NCBI GenBank assembly: GCA_964057225.1
Contig: OZ059898.1
Span: 21,574,501-21,638,500 of the forward strand
Length of the DNA: 64,000 nucleotides
DNA from: Auanema rhodensis
Taxonomy: Eukaryota; Nematoda; Chromadorea; Rhabditida; Rhabditidae
Direction: 5' to 3'
Position 1 is the first letter of the stretch; every line of letters begins with the position of its first letter. Positions 53,801 through 64,000 of the stretch are shown here, piece after piece. The notes under the pieces were generated by a model. It worked only from the letters and a program-made list of their open reading frames with translations. It was not told the origin of the DNA and made no database searches. The translations under genes and the position numbers were made by a program.

Positions 53801-56800
53801 CAATATCAATAAAAATTTGTTTTTAGACTAATATGGACATGGGGAATCTAATTTTGAAAACCGCATCTCTTCATCTTTCACGTGAAGCGAGTTACATACC
53901 AAGTGCACATCACGTGTACATTTAATTAGCATAAATTAAAGTTCACGTAAATTTCAAAGTCATGGTTACCATGAACCAATATCAATAAAAATTTGTTTTT
54001 AGACTAATATGGACATGAGGAATCTAATTTTGAAAACCGCATCTCTTTATCTTTCACGTGAAGCGAGTTACATACCAAGTGCACATCACGTGTACATTTA
54101 ATTAGCATAAATTAAAGTTCACGTAAATTTCAAAGTCATGGTTACCATGCACCAATATCAATAAAAATTTGTTTTTAGACTAATATGGACATGGGGAATC
54201 TAATTTTGAAAACTGCATCTCTTTATCTTTCACGTGAAGCGAGTTACATACCAAGTGCACATCACGTGTACATTTAATTAGCATAAATTAAAGTTCACGT
54301 AAATTTTAAAGTCATGGTTACCATGCACCAATATCAATAAAAATTTGTTTTTAGACTAATATGGACATGGGGAATCTAATTTTGAAAACCGCATCTCTTT
54401 ATCTTTCACGTGAAGCGAGTTACATACCAAGTGCACATCACGTGTACATTTAATTAGCATAAATTAAAGTTCACGTAAATTTCAAAGTCATGGTTACCAT
54501 GCACCAATATCAATAAAAATTTGTTTTTAGACTAATATGGACATGGGGAATCTAATTTTGAAAACCGCATCTCTTTATCTTTCACGTGAAGCGAGTTACA
54601 TACCAAGTGCACATCACGTGTACATTTAATTAGCATAAATTAAAGTTCACGTAAATTTCAAAGTCATGGTTACCATGCACCAATATCAATAAAAATTTGT
54701 TTTTAGACTAATATGGACATGGGGAATCTAATTTTGAAAACCGCATCTCTTTATCTTTCACGTGAAGCGAGTTACATACCAAGTGCACATCACGTGTACA
54801 TTTAATTAGCATGAATTAAAATTCACGTAAATTTTAAAGTCATGGTTACCATGCACCAATATCAATAAAAATTTGTTTTTAGACTAATATGGACATGGGG
54901 AATCTAATTTTGAAAACCGCATCTTTTTATCTTTCACGTGAAGCGAGTTACATACCAAGTGCACATCACGTGTACATTTAATTAGCATAAATTAAAGTTC
55001 ACGTAAATTTCAAAGTCATGGTTACCATGCACCAATATCAATAAAAATTTGTTTTTAGACTAATATGGACATGGGGAATCTAATTTTAAAAACCGCATCT
55101 CTTTATCTTTCACGTGAAGCGAGTTACATACCAAGTGCACATCACGTGTACATTTAATTAGCATAAATTAAAGTTCACGTAAATTTCAAAGTCATGGTTA
55201 CCATGCACCAATATCAATAAAAATTTGTTTTTAGACTAATATGGACATGGGGAATCTAATTTTGAAAACCGCATCTCTTTATCTTTCACGTGAAGCAAGT
55301 TGCATACCAAGTGCACATCACGTGTACATTTAATTAGCATAAATTAAAGTTCACGTAAATTTCAAAGTCATGGTTACCATGCACCAATATCAATAAAAAT
55401 TTGTTTTTAGACTAATATGGACATGGGGAATCTAATTTTGAAAACCGCATCTCTTTATCTTTCACGTGAAGCGAGTTACATACCAAGTGCACATCACGTG
55501 TACATTTAATTAGCATAAATTAAAGTTCACGTAGATTTCAAAGTCATGGTTACCATGCACCAATATCAATAAAAATTTGTTTTTAGACTAATATGGACAT
55601 GGGGAATCTAATTTTGAAAACCGCATCTCTTTATCTTTCACGTGAAGCGAGTTACATACCAAGTGCACATCACGTGTACATTTAATTAGCATAAATTAAA
55701 GTTCACGTAAATTTCAAAGTCATGGTTACCATGAACCAATATCAATAAAAATTTGTTTTTAGACTAATATGGACATGGGGAATCTAATTTTGAAAACCGC
55801 ATCTCTTTATCTTTCACGTGAAGCGAGTTACATACCAAGTGCACATCACGTGTACATTTAATTAGCATAAATTAAAGTTCACGTAAATTTCAAAGTCATG
55901 GTTACCATAAACCAATATCAATAAAAATTTGTTTTTAGACTAATATGGACATGAGGAATCTAATTTTGAAAACCGCATCTCTTTATCTTTCACGTGAAGC
56001 GAGTTACATACCAAGTGCACATCACGTGTAAATTTAATTAGCATAAATTAAAGTTCACGTAAATTTCAAAGTCATGGTTACCATGCACCAATATCAATAA
56101 AAATTTGTTTTTAGACTAATATGGACATGGGGAATCTAATTTTGAAAACCGCATCTCTTTATCTTTCACGTGAAGCGAGTTACACACCAAGTGCACATCA
56201 CGTGTACATTTAATTAGCATAAATTAAAGTTCACGTAAATTTCAAAGTCATGGTTACCATGCACCAATATCAATAAAAATTTGTTTTTAGACTAATATGG
56301 ACATGGGGAATCTAATTTTGAAAACCGCATCTCTTTATCTTTCACGTGAAGCGAGTTACATACCAAGTGCACATCACGTGTACATTTAATTAGCATAAAT
56401 TAAAGTTCACGTAAATTTCAAAGTCATGGTTACCATGCACCAATATTAATAAAAATTTGTTTTTAGACTAATATGGACATGGGGAATCTAATTTTGAAAA
56501 CCGCATCTCTTTATCTTTCACGTGAAGCGAGTAACATACCAAGTGCACATCACGTGTACATTTAATTAGCATAAATTAAAGTTCACGTAAATTTCAAAGT
56601 CATGGTTACCATGCACCAATATCAATAAAAATTTGTTTTTAGACTAATATGGACATGGGGAATCTAATTTTGAAAACCGCATCTCTTTATCTTTCACGTG
56701 AAGCGAGTTACATACCAAGTGCACATCACGTGTACATTTAATTAGCATAAATTAAAGTTCACGTAAATTTCAAAGTCATGGTTACCATGCACCAATATCA

Positions 56801-57334
56801 ATAAAAATTTGTTTTTAGACTAATATGGACATGAGGAATCTAATTTCGAAAACCGCATCTCTTTATCTTTCACGTGAAGCGAGTTACATACCAAGTGCAC
56901 ATCACGTGTACATTTAATTAGCATAAATTAAAGTTCACGTAAATTTCAAAGTCATGGTTACCATGAACCAATATCAATAAAAATTTGTTTTTAGACTATT
57001 ATGGACATGAGGAATCTAATTTTGAAAACCGCATCTCTTTATCTTTCACGTGAAGCGAGTTACATACCAAGTGCACATCACGTGTACATTTAATTAGCAT
57101 AAATTAAAGTTCACGTAAATTTCAAAGTCATGGTTACCATGAACCAATATCGATAAAAATTTGTTTTTAGACTAATATGGACATGGGGAATCTAATTTTG
57201 AAAACCGCATCTCTTTATCTTTCACGTGAAGCGAGTTACATACCAAGTGCACATCACGTGTACATTTAATTAGCATAAATCAAAGTTCACGTAAATTTCA
57301 AAGTCATGGTTACCATGAACCAATATCGATAAAA
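53801..57334 (+). repeat. Segmental duplication, copy B
   Basis: Partners of copy A lie at 53870 (cttcat), 54214 (aactgc) and 54307 (aaattttaaag), at an offset of 4576 bp (26 monomers). Partners at 54817 (taaaattcac), 56529 (gtaacatacc) and 56995 (actattatgg) are at 4048 bp (23 monomers). Partners at 56027 (tgtaaattta) and 56181 (ttacacacc) are at 4224 bp (24 monomers). The atttca variant of copy A appears here as atttcg (about 56846), sharing the C but not the next base. Confidence 0.8.
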
Positions 57335-60000
57335 ATTTGTTTTTAGACTAATATGGACATGGGGAATCTAATTTTGAAAACCGCATCTCTTTATCTTTCA
57401 CGTGAAGCGAGTTACATACCAAGTGCACATCACGTGTACATTTAATTAGCATAAATTAAAGTTCACGTAAATTTCAAAGTCATGGTTACCATGAACCAAT
57501 ATCGATAAAATTTGTTTTTGGACTAATATGGACATGGGGAATCCAATTTTGAAAACCGCATCTCTTTATCTTTCACGTGAAGCGAGTTACATACCAAGTG
57601 CACATCACGTGTACATTTAATTAGCATAAATTAAAGTTCACGTAAATTTCAAAGTCATGGTTACCATGAACCAATATCGATAAAAATTTGTTTTTAGACT
57701 AATATGGACATGGGGAATCTAATTTTGAAAACCGCATCTCTTTATCTTTCACGTGAAGCGAGTTACATACCAAGTGCACATCACGTGTACATTTAATTAG
57801 CATAAATTAAAGTTCACGTAAATTTCAAAGTCATGGTTACCATGCACCAATATGAATAAAAATTTGTTTTTAGACTAATATGGACATGGGGAATCTAATT
57901 TTGAAAACCGCATCTCTTTATCTTTCACGTGAAGCGAGTTACATACCAAGTGCACATCACGTGTACATTTAATTAGCATAAATTAAAGTTCACGTAAATT
58001 TCAAAGTCATGGTTACCATGCACCAATATCAATAAAAATTTGTTTTTAGACTAATATGGACATGGGGAATCTAATTTTGAAAACCGCATCTCTTTATCTT
58101 TCACGTGAAGCGAGTTACATACCAAGTGCACATCACGTGTACATTTAATTAGCATAAATCAAAGTTCACGTAAATTTCAAAGTCATGGTTACCATGAACC
58201 AATATCAATAAAAATTTGTTTTTAGACTAATATGGACATGGGGAATCTAATTTTGAAAACCGCATCTCTTTATCTTTCACGTGAAGCGAGTTACATACCA
58301 AGTGCACATCACGTGTACATTTAATTAGCATAAATTAAAGTTCACGTAAATTTCAAAGTCATGGTTACCATGAACCAATATCAATAAAAATTTGTTTTTA
58401 GACTAATATGGACTTGGGGAATCTAATTTTGAAAACCGCATCTCTTTATCTTTCACGTGAAGCGAGTTACATACCAAGTGCACATCACGTGTACATTTAA
58501 TTAGCATAAATTAAAGTACACGTAAATTTCAAAGTCATGGTTACCATGCACCAATATCAATAAAAATTTGTTTTTAGACTAATATGGACATGGGGAATCT
58601 AATTTTGAAAACCGCATCTCTTTATCTTTCACGTGAAGCGAGTTACATACCAAGTGCACATCACGTGTACATTTAATTAGCATGAATTAAAGTTCACGTA
58701 AATTTCAAAGTCATGGTTACCATGCACCAATATCAATAAAAATTTGTTTTTAGACTAATATGGACATGGGGAATCTAATTTTGAAAACCGCATCTCTTCA
58801 TCTTTCACGTGAAGCGAGTTACATACCAAGTGCACATCACGTGTACATTTAATTAGCATAAATTAAAGTTCACGTAAATTTCAAAGTCATGGTTACCATG
58901 CACCAATATCAATAAAAATTTGTTTTTAGGCTAATATGGACATGGGGAATCTAATTTTAAAAACCGCATCTCTTTATCTTTCACGTGAAGCGAGTTACAT
59001 ACCAAGTGCACATCACGTGTACATTTAATTAGCATAAATTAAAGTTCACGTAAATTTCAAAGTCATGGTTACCATGCACCAATATCAATAAAAATTTGTT
59101 TTTAGACTAATATGGACATGGGGAATCTAATTTTGAAAACCGCATCTCTTTATCTTTCACGTGAAGCGAGTTACATACCAAGTGCACATCACGTGTACAT
59201 TTAATTAGCATAAATTAAAGTTCACGTAAATTTCAAAGTCATGGTTACCATGAACCAATATCGATAAAATTTGTTTTTGGACTAATATGGACATGGGGAA
59301 TCCAATTTTGAAAACCGCATCTCTTTATCTTTCACGTGAAGCGAGTTACATACCAAGTGCACATCACGTGTACATTTAATTAGCATAAATTAAAGTTCAC
59401 GTAAATTTCAAAGTCATGGTTACCATGAACCAATATCGATAAAAATTTGTTTTTAGACTAATATGGACATGGGGAATCTAATTTTGAAAACCGCATCTCT
59501 TTATCTTTCACGTGAAGCGAGTTACATACCAAGTGCACATCACGTGTACATTTAATTAGCATAAATTAAAGTTCACGTAAATTTCAAAGTCATGGTTACC
59601 ATGCACCAATATGAATAAAAATTTGTTTTTAGACTAATATGGACATGGGGAATCTAATTTTGAAAACCGCATCTCTTTATCTTTCACGTGAAGCGAGTTA
59701 CATACCAAGTGCACATCACGTGTACATTTAATTAGCATGAATTAAAGTTCACGTAAATTTCAAAGTCATGGTTACCATGCACCAATATCAATAAAAATTT
59801 GTTTTTAGACTAATATGGACATGGGGAATCTAATTTTGAAAACCGCATCTCTTTATCTTTCACGTGAAGCGAGTTACATACCAAGTGCACATCACGTGTA
59901 CATTTAATTAGCATAAATTAAAGTTCACGTAAATTTCAAAGTCATGGTTACCATGCACCAATATCAATAAAAATTTGTTTTTAGACTAATATGGACATGG
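57335..60000 (+). repeat. Ten-monomer duplication carrying the 175-bp variant
   Basis: Two monomers lack one A of the junction tract and share three linked changes: atcgataaaatttg, tttttggacta and aatccaattt. They begin at about 57511 and 59270, 1759 bp apart (10 monomers minus the 1-bp deletion). In both places the next-but-one boundary reads caccaatatgaat (57853 and 59603). Such a haplotype shared at ten-monomer distance indicates one duplication event. Monomers between are standard or carry gcatgaatt, cttcat or atcgat. Confidence 0.85.
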
Positions 60001-63000
60001 GGAATCTAATTTTGAAAACCGCATCTCTTTATCTTTCACGTGAAGCGAGTTACATACCAAGTGCACATCACGTGTACATTTAATTAGCATAAATTAAAGT
60101 TCACGTAAATTTCAAAGTCATGGTTACCATGCACCAATATCAATAAAAATTTGTTTTTAGACTAATATGGACATGGGGAATCTAATTTTGAAAACCGCAT
60201 CTCTTTATCTTTCACGTGAAGCGAGTAACATACCAAGTGCACATCACGTGTACATTTAATTAGCATAAATTAAAGTTCACGTAAATTTCAAAGTCATGGT
60301 TACCATGCACCAATATCAATAAAAATTTGTTTTTAGACTAATATGGACATGGGGAATCTAATTTTGAAAACCGCATCTCTTTATCTTTCACGTGAAGCGA
60401 GTTACACACCAAGTGCACATCACGTGTACATTTAATTAGCATAAATTAAAGTTCACGTAAATTTCAAAGTCATGGTTACCATGCACCAATATCAATAAAA
60501 ATTTGTTTTTAGACTAATATGGACATGGGGAATCTAATTTTGAAAACCGCATCTCTTTATCTTTCACGTGAAGCGAGTTACATACCAAGTGCACATCACG
60601 TGTACATTTAATTAGCATAAATTAAAGTTCACGTAAATTTCAAAGTCATGGTTACCATGCACCAATATCAATAAAAATTTGTTTTTAGACTAATATGGAC
60701 ATGGGGAATCTAATTTTGAAAACCGCATCTCTTTATCTTTCACGTGAAGCGAGTAACATACCAAGTGCACATCACGTGTACATTTAATTAGCATAAATTA
60801 AAGTTCACGTAAATTTCAAAGTCATGGTTACCATGCACCAATATCAATAAAAATTTGTTTTTAGACTAATATGGACATGGGGAATCTAATTTTGAAAACC
60901 GCATCTCTTTATCTTTCACGTGAAGCGAGTTACATACCAAGTGCACATCACGTGTACATTTAATTAGCATAAATTAAAGTTCACGTAAATTTCAAAGTCA
61001 TGGTTACCATGAACCAATATCAATAAAAATTTGTTTTTAGACTAATATGGACATGCGGAATCTAATTTTGAAAACCGCATCTCTTTATCTTTCACGTGAA
61101 GCGAGTTACATACCAAGTGCACATCACGTGTACATTCAATTAGCATAAATTAAAGTTCACGTAAATTTCAAAGTCATGGTTACCATGCACCAATATCAAT
61201 AAAAATTTGTTTTTAGACTAATATGGACATGGGGAATCTAATTTTGAAAACCGCATCTCTTTATCTTTCACGTGAAGCGATTTACATACCAAGTGCACAT
61301 CACGTGTACATTTAATTAGCATAAATTAAAGTTCACGTAAATTTCAAAGTCATGGTTACCATGCACCAATATCAATAAAAATTTGATTTTAGACTAATAT
61401 GGACATGGGGAATCTAATTTTGAAAACCGCATCTCTTTATCTTTCACGTGAAGCGATTTACATACCAAGTGCGCTTCACGTGTACATTTAATTAGCATAA
61501 ATCAAAGTTCACGTAAATTTCAAAGTCATGGTTACCATGCACCAATATCAATAAAAATTTGTTTTTAGACTAATATGGACATGGGGAATCTAATTTTGAA
61601 AACCGCATCTCTTTATCTTTCACGTGAAGCGAGTTACATACCAAGTGCACATCACGTGTACATTTAATTAGCATAAATTAAAGTTCACGTAAATTTCAAA
61701 GTCATGGTTACCATGAACCAATATCGATAAAAATTTGTTTTTAGACTAATATGGACATGGGGAATCTACTTTTGAAAACCGCATCTCTTTATCTTTCACG
61801 TGAAGCGAGTTACATACCAAGTGCACATCACGTGTACATTTAATTAGCATAAATTAAAGTTCACGTAAATTTCAAAGTCATGGTTACCATGAACCAATAT
61901 CGATAAAAATTTGTTTTTAGACTAATATGGACATGGGGAATCTAATTTTGAAAACCGCATCTCTTTATCTTTCACGTGAAGCGAGTTACATACCAAGTGC
62001 ACATCACGTGTACATTTAATTAGCATAAATTAAAGTTCACGTAAATTTCAAAGTCATGGTTACCATGCACCAATATGAATAAAAATTTGTTTTTAGACTA
62101 ATATGGACATGGGGAATCTAATTTTGAAAACCGCATCTCTTTATCTTTCACGTGAAGCGAGTTACATACCAAGTGCACATCACGTGTACATTTAATTAGC
62201 ATAAATTAAAGTTCACGTAAATTTCAAAGTCATGGTTACCATGCACCAATATCAATAAAAATTTGTTTTTAGACTAACATGGACATGGGGAATCTAATTT
62301 TGAAAACCGCATCTCTTTATCTTTCACGTGAAGCGAGTTACATACCAAGTGCACATCACGTGTACATTTAATTAGCATAAATTAAAGTTCACGTAAATTT
62401 CAAAGTCATGGTTACCATGAACCAATATCAATAAAAATTTGTTTTTAGACTAATATGGACATGGGGAATCTAATTTTGAAAACCGCATCTCTTTATCTTT
62501 CACGTGAAGCGAGTTACATACCAAGTGCACATCACGTGTACATTTAATTAGCATAAATTAAAGTTCACGTAAATTTCAAAGTCATGGTTACCATGAACCA
62601 ATATCAATAAAAATTTGTTTTTAGACTAATATGGACATGGGGAATCTACTTTTGAAAACCGCATCTCTTTATCTTTCACGTGAAGCGAGTTACATACCAA
62701 GTGCACATCACGTGTACATTTAATTAGCATAAATTAAAGTTCACGTAAATTTCAAAGTCATGGTTACCATGCACCAATATCAATAAAAATTTGTTTTTAG
62801 ACTAATATGGACATGGGGAATCTAATTTTGAAAACCGCATCTCTTTATCTTTCACGTGAAGCGAGTTACATACCAAGTGCACATCACGTGTACATTTAAT
62901 TAGCATAAATTAAAGTTCACGTAAATTTCAAAGTCATGGTTACCATGGACCAATATCAATAAAAATTTGTTTTTAGACTAATATGGACATGGGGAATCTA

Positions 63001-63844
63001 ATTTTGAAAACCGCATCTCTTTATTATTCACGTGAAGCGAGTTACATACCAAGTGCACATCACGTGTACATTTAATTAGCATAAATTAAAGTTCACGTAA
63101 ATTTCAAAGTCATGGTTACCATGAACCAATATCAATAAAAATTTGTTTTTAGACTAATATGGACATGGGGAATCTAATTTTGAAAACCGCATCTCTTTAT
63201 CTTTCACGTGAAGCGAGTTACATACCAAGTGCACATCACGTGTACATTTAATTAGCATAAATTAAAGTTCACGTAAATTTCAAAGTCATGGTTACCATGA
63301 ACCAATATCAATAAAAATTTGTTTTTAGACTAATATGGACATGGGGAATCTAATTTTGAAAACCGCATCTCTTTATCTTTCACGTGAAGCGAGTTACATA
63401 CCAAGTGCACATCACGTGTACATTTAATTAGCATAAATTAAAGTTCACGTAAATTTCAAAGTCATGGTTACCATGAACCAATATCAATAAAAATTTGTTT
63501 TTAGACTAATATGGACATGCGGAATCTAATTTTGAAAACCGCATCTCTTTATCTTTCACGTGAAGCGAGTTACATACCAAGTGCACATCACGTGTACATT
63601 TAATTAGCATAAATTAAAGTTCACGTAAATTTCAAAGTCATGGTTACCATGCACCAATATCAATAAAAATTTGATTTTAGACTAATATGGACATGGGGAA
63701 TCTAATTTTGAAAACCGCATCTCTTTATCTTTCACGTGAAGCGATTTACATACCAAGTGCGCTTCACGTGTACATTTAATTAGCATAAATCAAAGTTCAC
63801 GTAAATTTCAAAGTCATGGTTACCATGCACCAATATTAATAAAA
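60001..63844 (+). repeat. Satellite subdomain with 3-, 5- and 13-14-monomer duplications
   Basis: gagtaaca occurs at 60223 and 60751 (528 bp, 3 monomers); aatctactttt at 61761 and 62641 (880 bp, 5 monomers). acatgcgg occurs at 61051 and 63515 (14 monomers). atttgatttt occurs at 61381 and 63669, and the triple variant gcgattta with gtgcgcttcacg at 61471 and 63759 (13 monomers each). The earlier copy has one extra gcgattta monomer (about 61277). Every monomer here is 176 bp. Confidence 0.82.
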
Positions 63845-64000
63845 ATTTGTTTTTAGACTAATATGGACATGGGGAATCTAATTTTGAAAACCGCATCTCT
63901 TTATCTTTCACGTGAAGCGAGTTACATACCAAATGCACATCACGTGTACATTTAATTAGCATAAATTAAAGTTCACGTAAATTTCAAAGTCATGGTTACC
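63845..64000 (+). repeat. Partial terminal monomer (156 of 176 bp)
   Basis: The window ends inside a monomer after its 156th base, within the CATGGTTACC half of the 13-bp dyad. The array therefore continues beyond the right edge, just as it begins in phase at the left edge with no flanking sequence. This copy has the variant aaatgcac for aagtgcac near 63931. Confidence 0.95.

Larger units (their letters stand above)
1..64000 (+). repeat. Tandem satellite DNA array, 176-bp monomer, about 363.9 copies
   Basis: The motif atttgttttt begins at 1, 177, 353 and so on at an exact 176-bp step. I checked the phase at many points: monomer 130 starts at 22705, monomer 182 at 31817 (after ten 4-bp deletions), monomer 271 at 47657, monomer 327 at 57335 and monomer 363 at 63669. 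All copies run in the same direction with no spacer, inversion or insertion. Most copies carry roughly 0-4 substitutions relative to the consensus. Base composition is about 32% G+C. Neither array edge is inside the window. Length, homogeneity and monomer size are typical of (peri)centromeric satellites, but that location is inference. I do not recognise the monomer as a named family. Confidence 0.99.

Noticed and set aside
1-64000. CRISPR array
   Set aside because: The repeats are directly adjacent 176-bp units with no unique spacers and no cas genes.
1-64000. rDNA spacer, tRNA cluster or tandem gene family
   Set aside because: No rRNA or tRNA-like segment, no Pol III A/B box pair that I could recognise, and stop codons in every frame of the consensus.
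1-64000. Transposable element or LTR insertion within the array
   Set aside because: Phase bookkeeping accounts for every base by 176-, 174-, 175- or 172-bp monomers; there is no room for an insertion.
1-64000. Telomeric repeats or array edge
   Set aside because: No short telomere-like tandem motif is present, and both window ends are inside satellite.
1-64000. Assembly artefact from collapsed or looped repeats
   Set aside because: Different private mutations along the array and ordered HOR changes argue for real sequence. Individual copy numbers still depend on assembly quality and cannot be checked here.

Overview
The whole 64 kb window is a single uninterrupted head-to-tail satellite DNA array. 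I found no gene, RNA gene, transposable element, CRISPR array or unique-sequence island on either strand. The monomer is 176 bp. Counting the phase across the window gives 363 complete monomers (1-63844) and one partial monomer of 156 bp (63845-64000). Of these, 350 are exactly 176 bp, ten are 172 bp (all with the same 4-bp deletion), one is 174 bp and two are 175 bp (sharing the same 1-bp deletion). All copies have the same orientation, and most differ from the consensus at only a few positions. The consensus is about 32% G+C (57 of 176) with 5 CpG sites, close to chance expectation.

The organism cannot be named. A homogeneous array of roughly nucleosome-length monomers longer than 64 kb, with no interruption, is typical of centromeric or pericentromeric (sometimes subtelomeric) satellites of plants and animals. 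I do not recognise this monomer as a satellite I know. The sequence alone does not decide the kingdom or the chromosomal position.

Monomer landmarks, numbered from the A of the atttgttttt motif: a 10-bp palindrome TTCACGTGAA at 63-72; GTGCAC at 89-94; a second CACGTG at 97-102, preceded by AT; a third, incomplete CACGT at 130-134; a 13-bp dyad CATGGT-T-ACCATG at 147-159; and a TAAAAA/TTTTTA inverted repeat across the monomer junction (172-176 plus 1-11). The three CACGT cores are spaced 32 and 33 bp apart. Positions 62-78 resemble a mammalian CENP-B box, with 7 of 9 core bases in the consensus and 8 of 9 in six variant monomers.

Shared variants divide the array into local higher-order-repeat (HOR) domains. 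From about 0-14 kb there is a 352-bp dimeric pattern and a large ancient duplication whose offset grows from 31-33 to 48 monomers. From 14 to 16.4 kb there are 2-, 4- and 5-monomer duplications. From 16.4 to 20.1 kb there is a clear 880-bp 5-mer HOR. From 20.6 to 22.7 kb lies a stretch rich in private mutations. From 22.7 to 31.8 kb is a domain defined by 172-bp monomers, with a 528-bp 3-mer HOR and a 1228-bp 7-mer HOR. From 31.8 to 34 kb is another stretch rich in private mutations. From 34 to 48 kb an irregular HOR of roughly 4-12 monomers is marked by linked substitutions. From 48.5 to 57.3 kb there is a tandem duplication of about 4-4.5 kb. From 57.3 to 64 kb there are duplications of 3, 5, 10 and 13-14 monomers. 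The pattern fits ongoing unequal exchange or conversion. Nothing here indicates a protein-coding or RNA-guided system.
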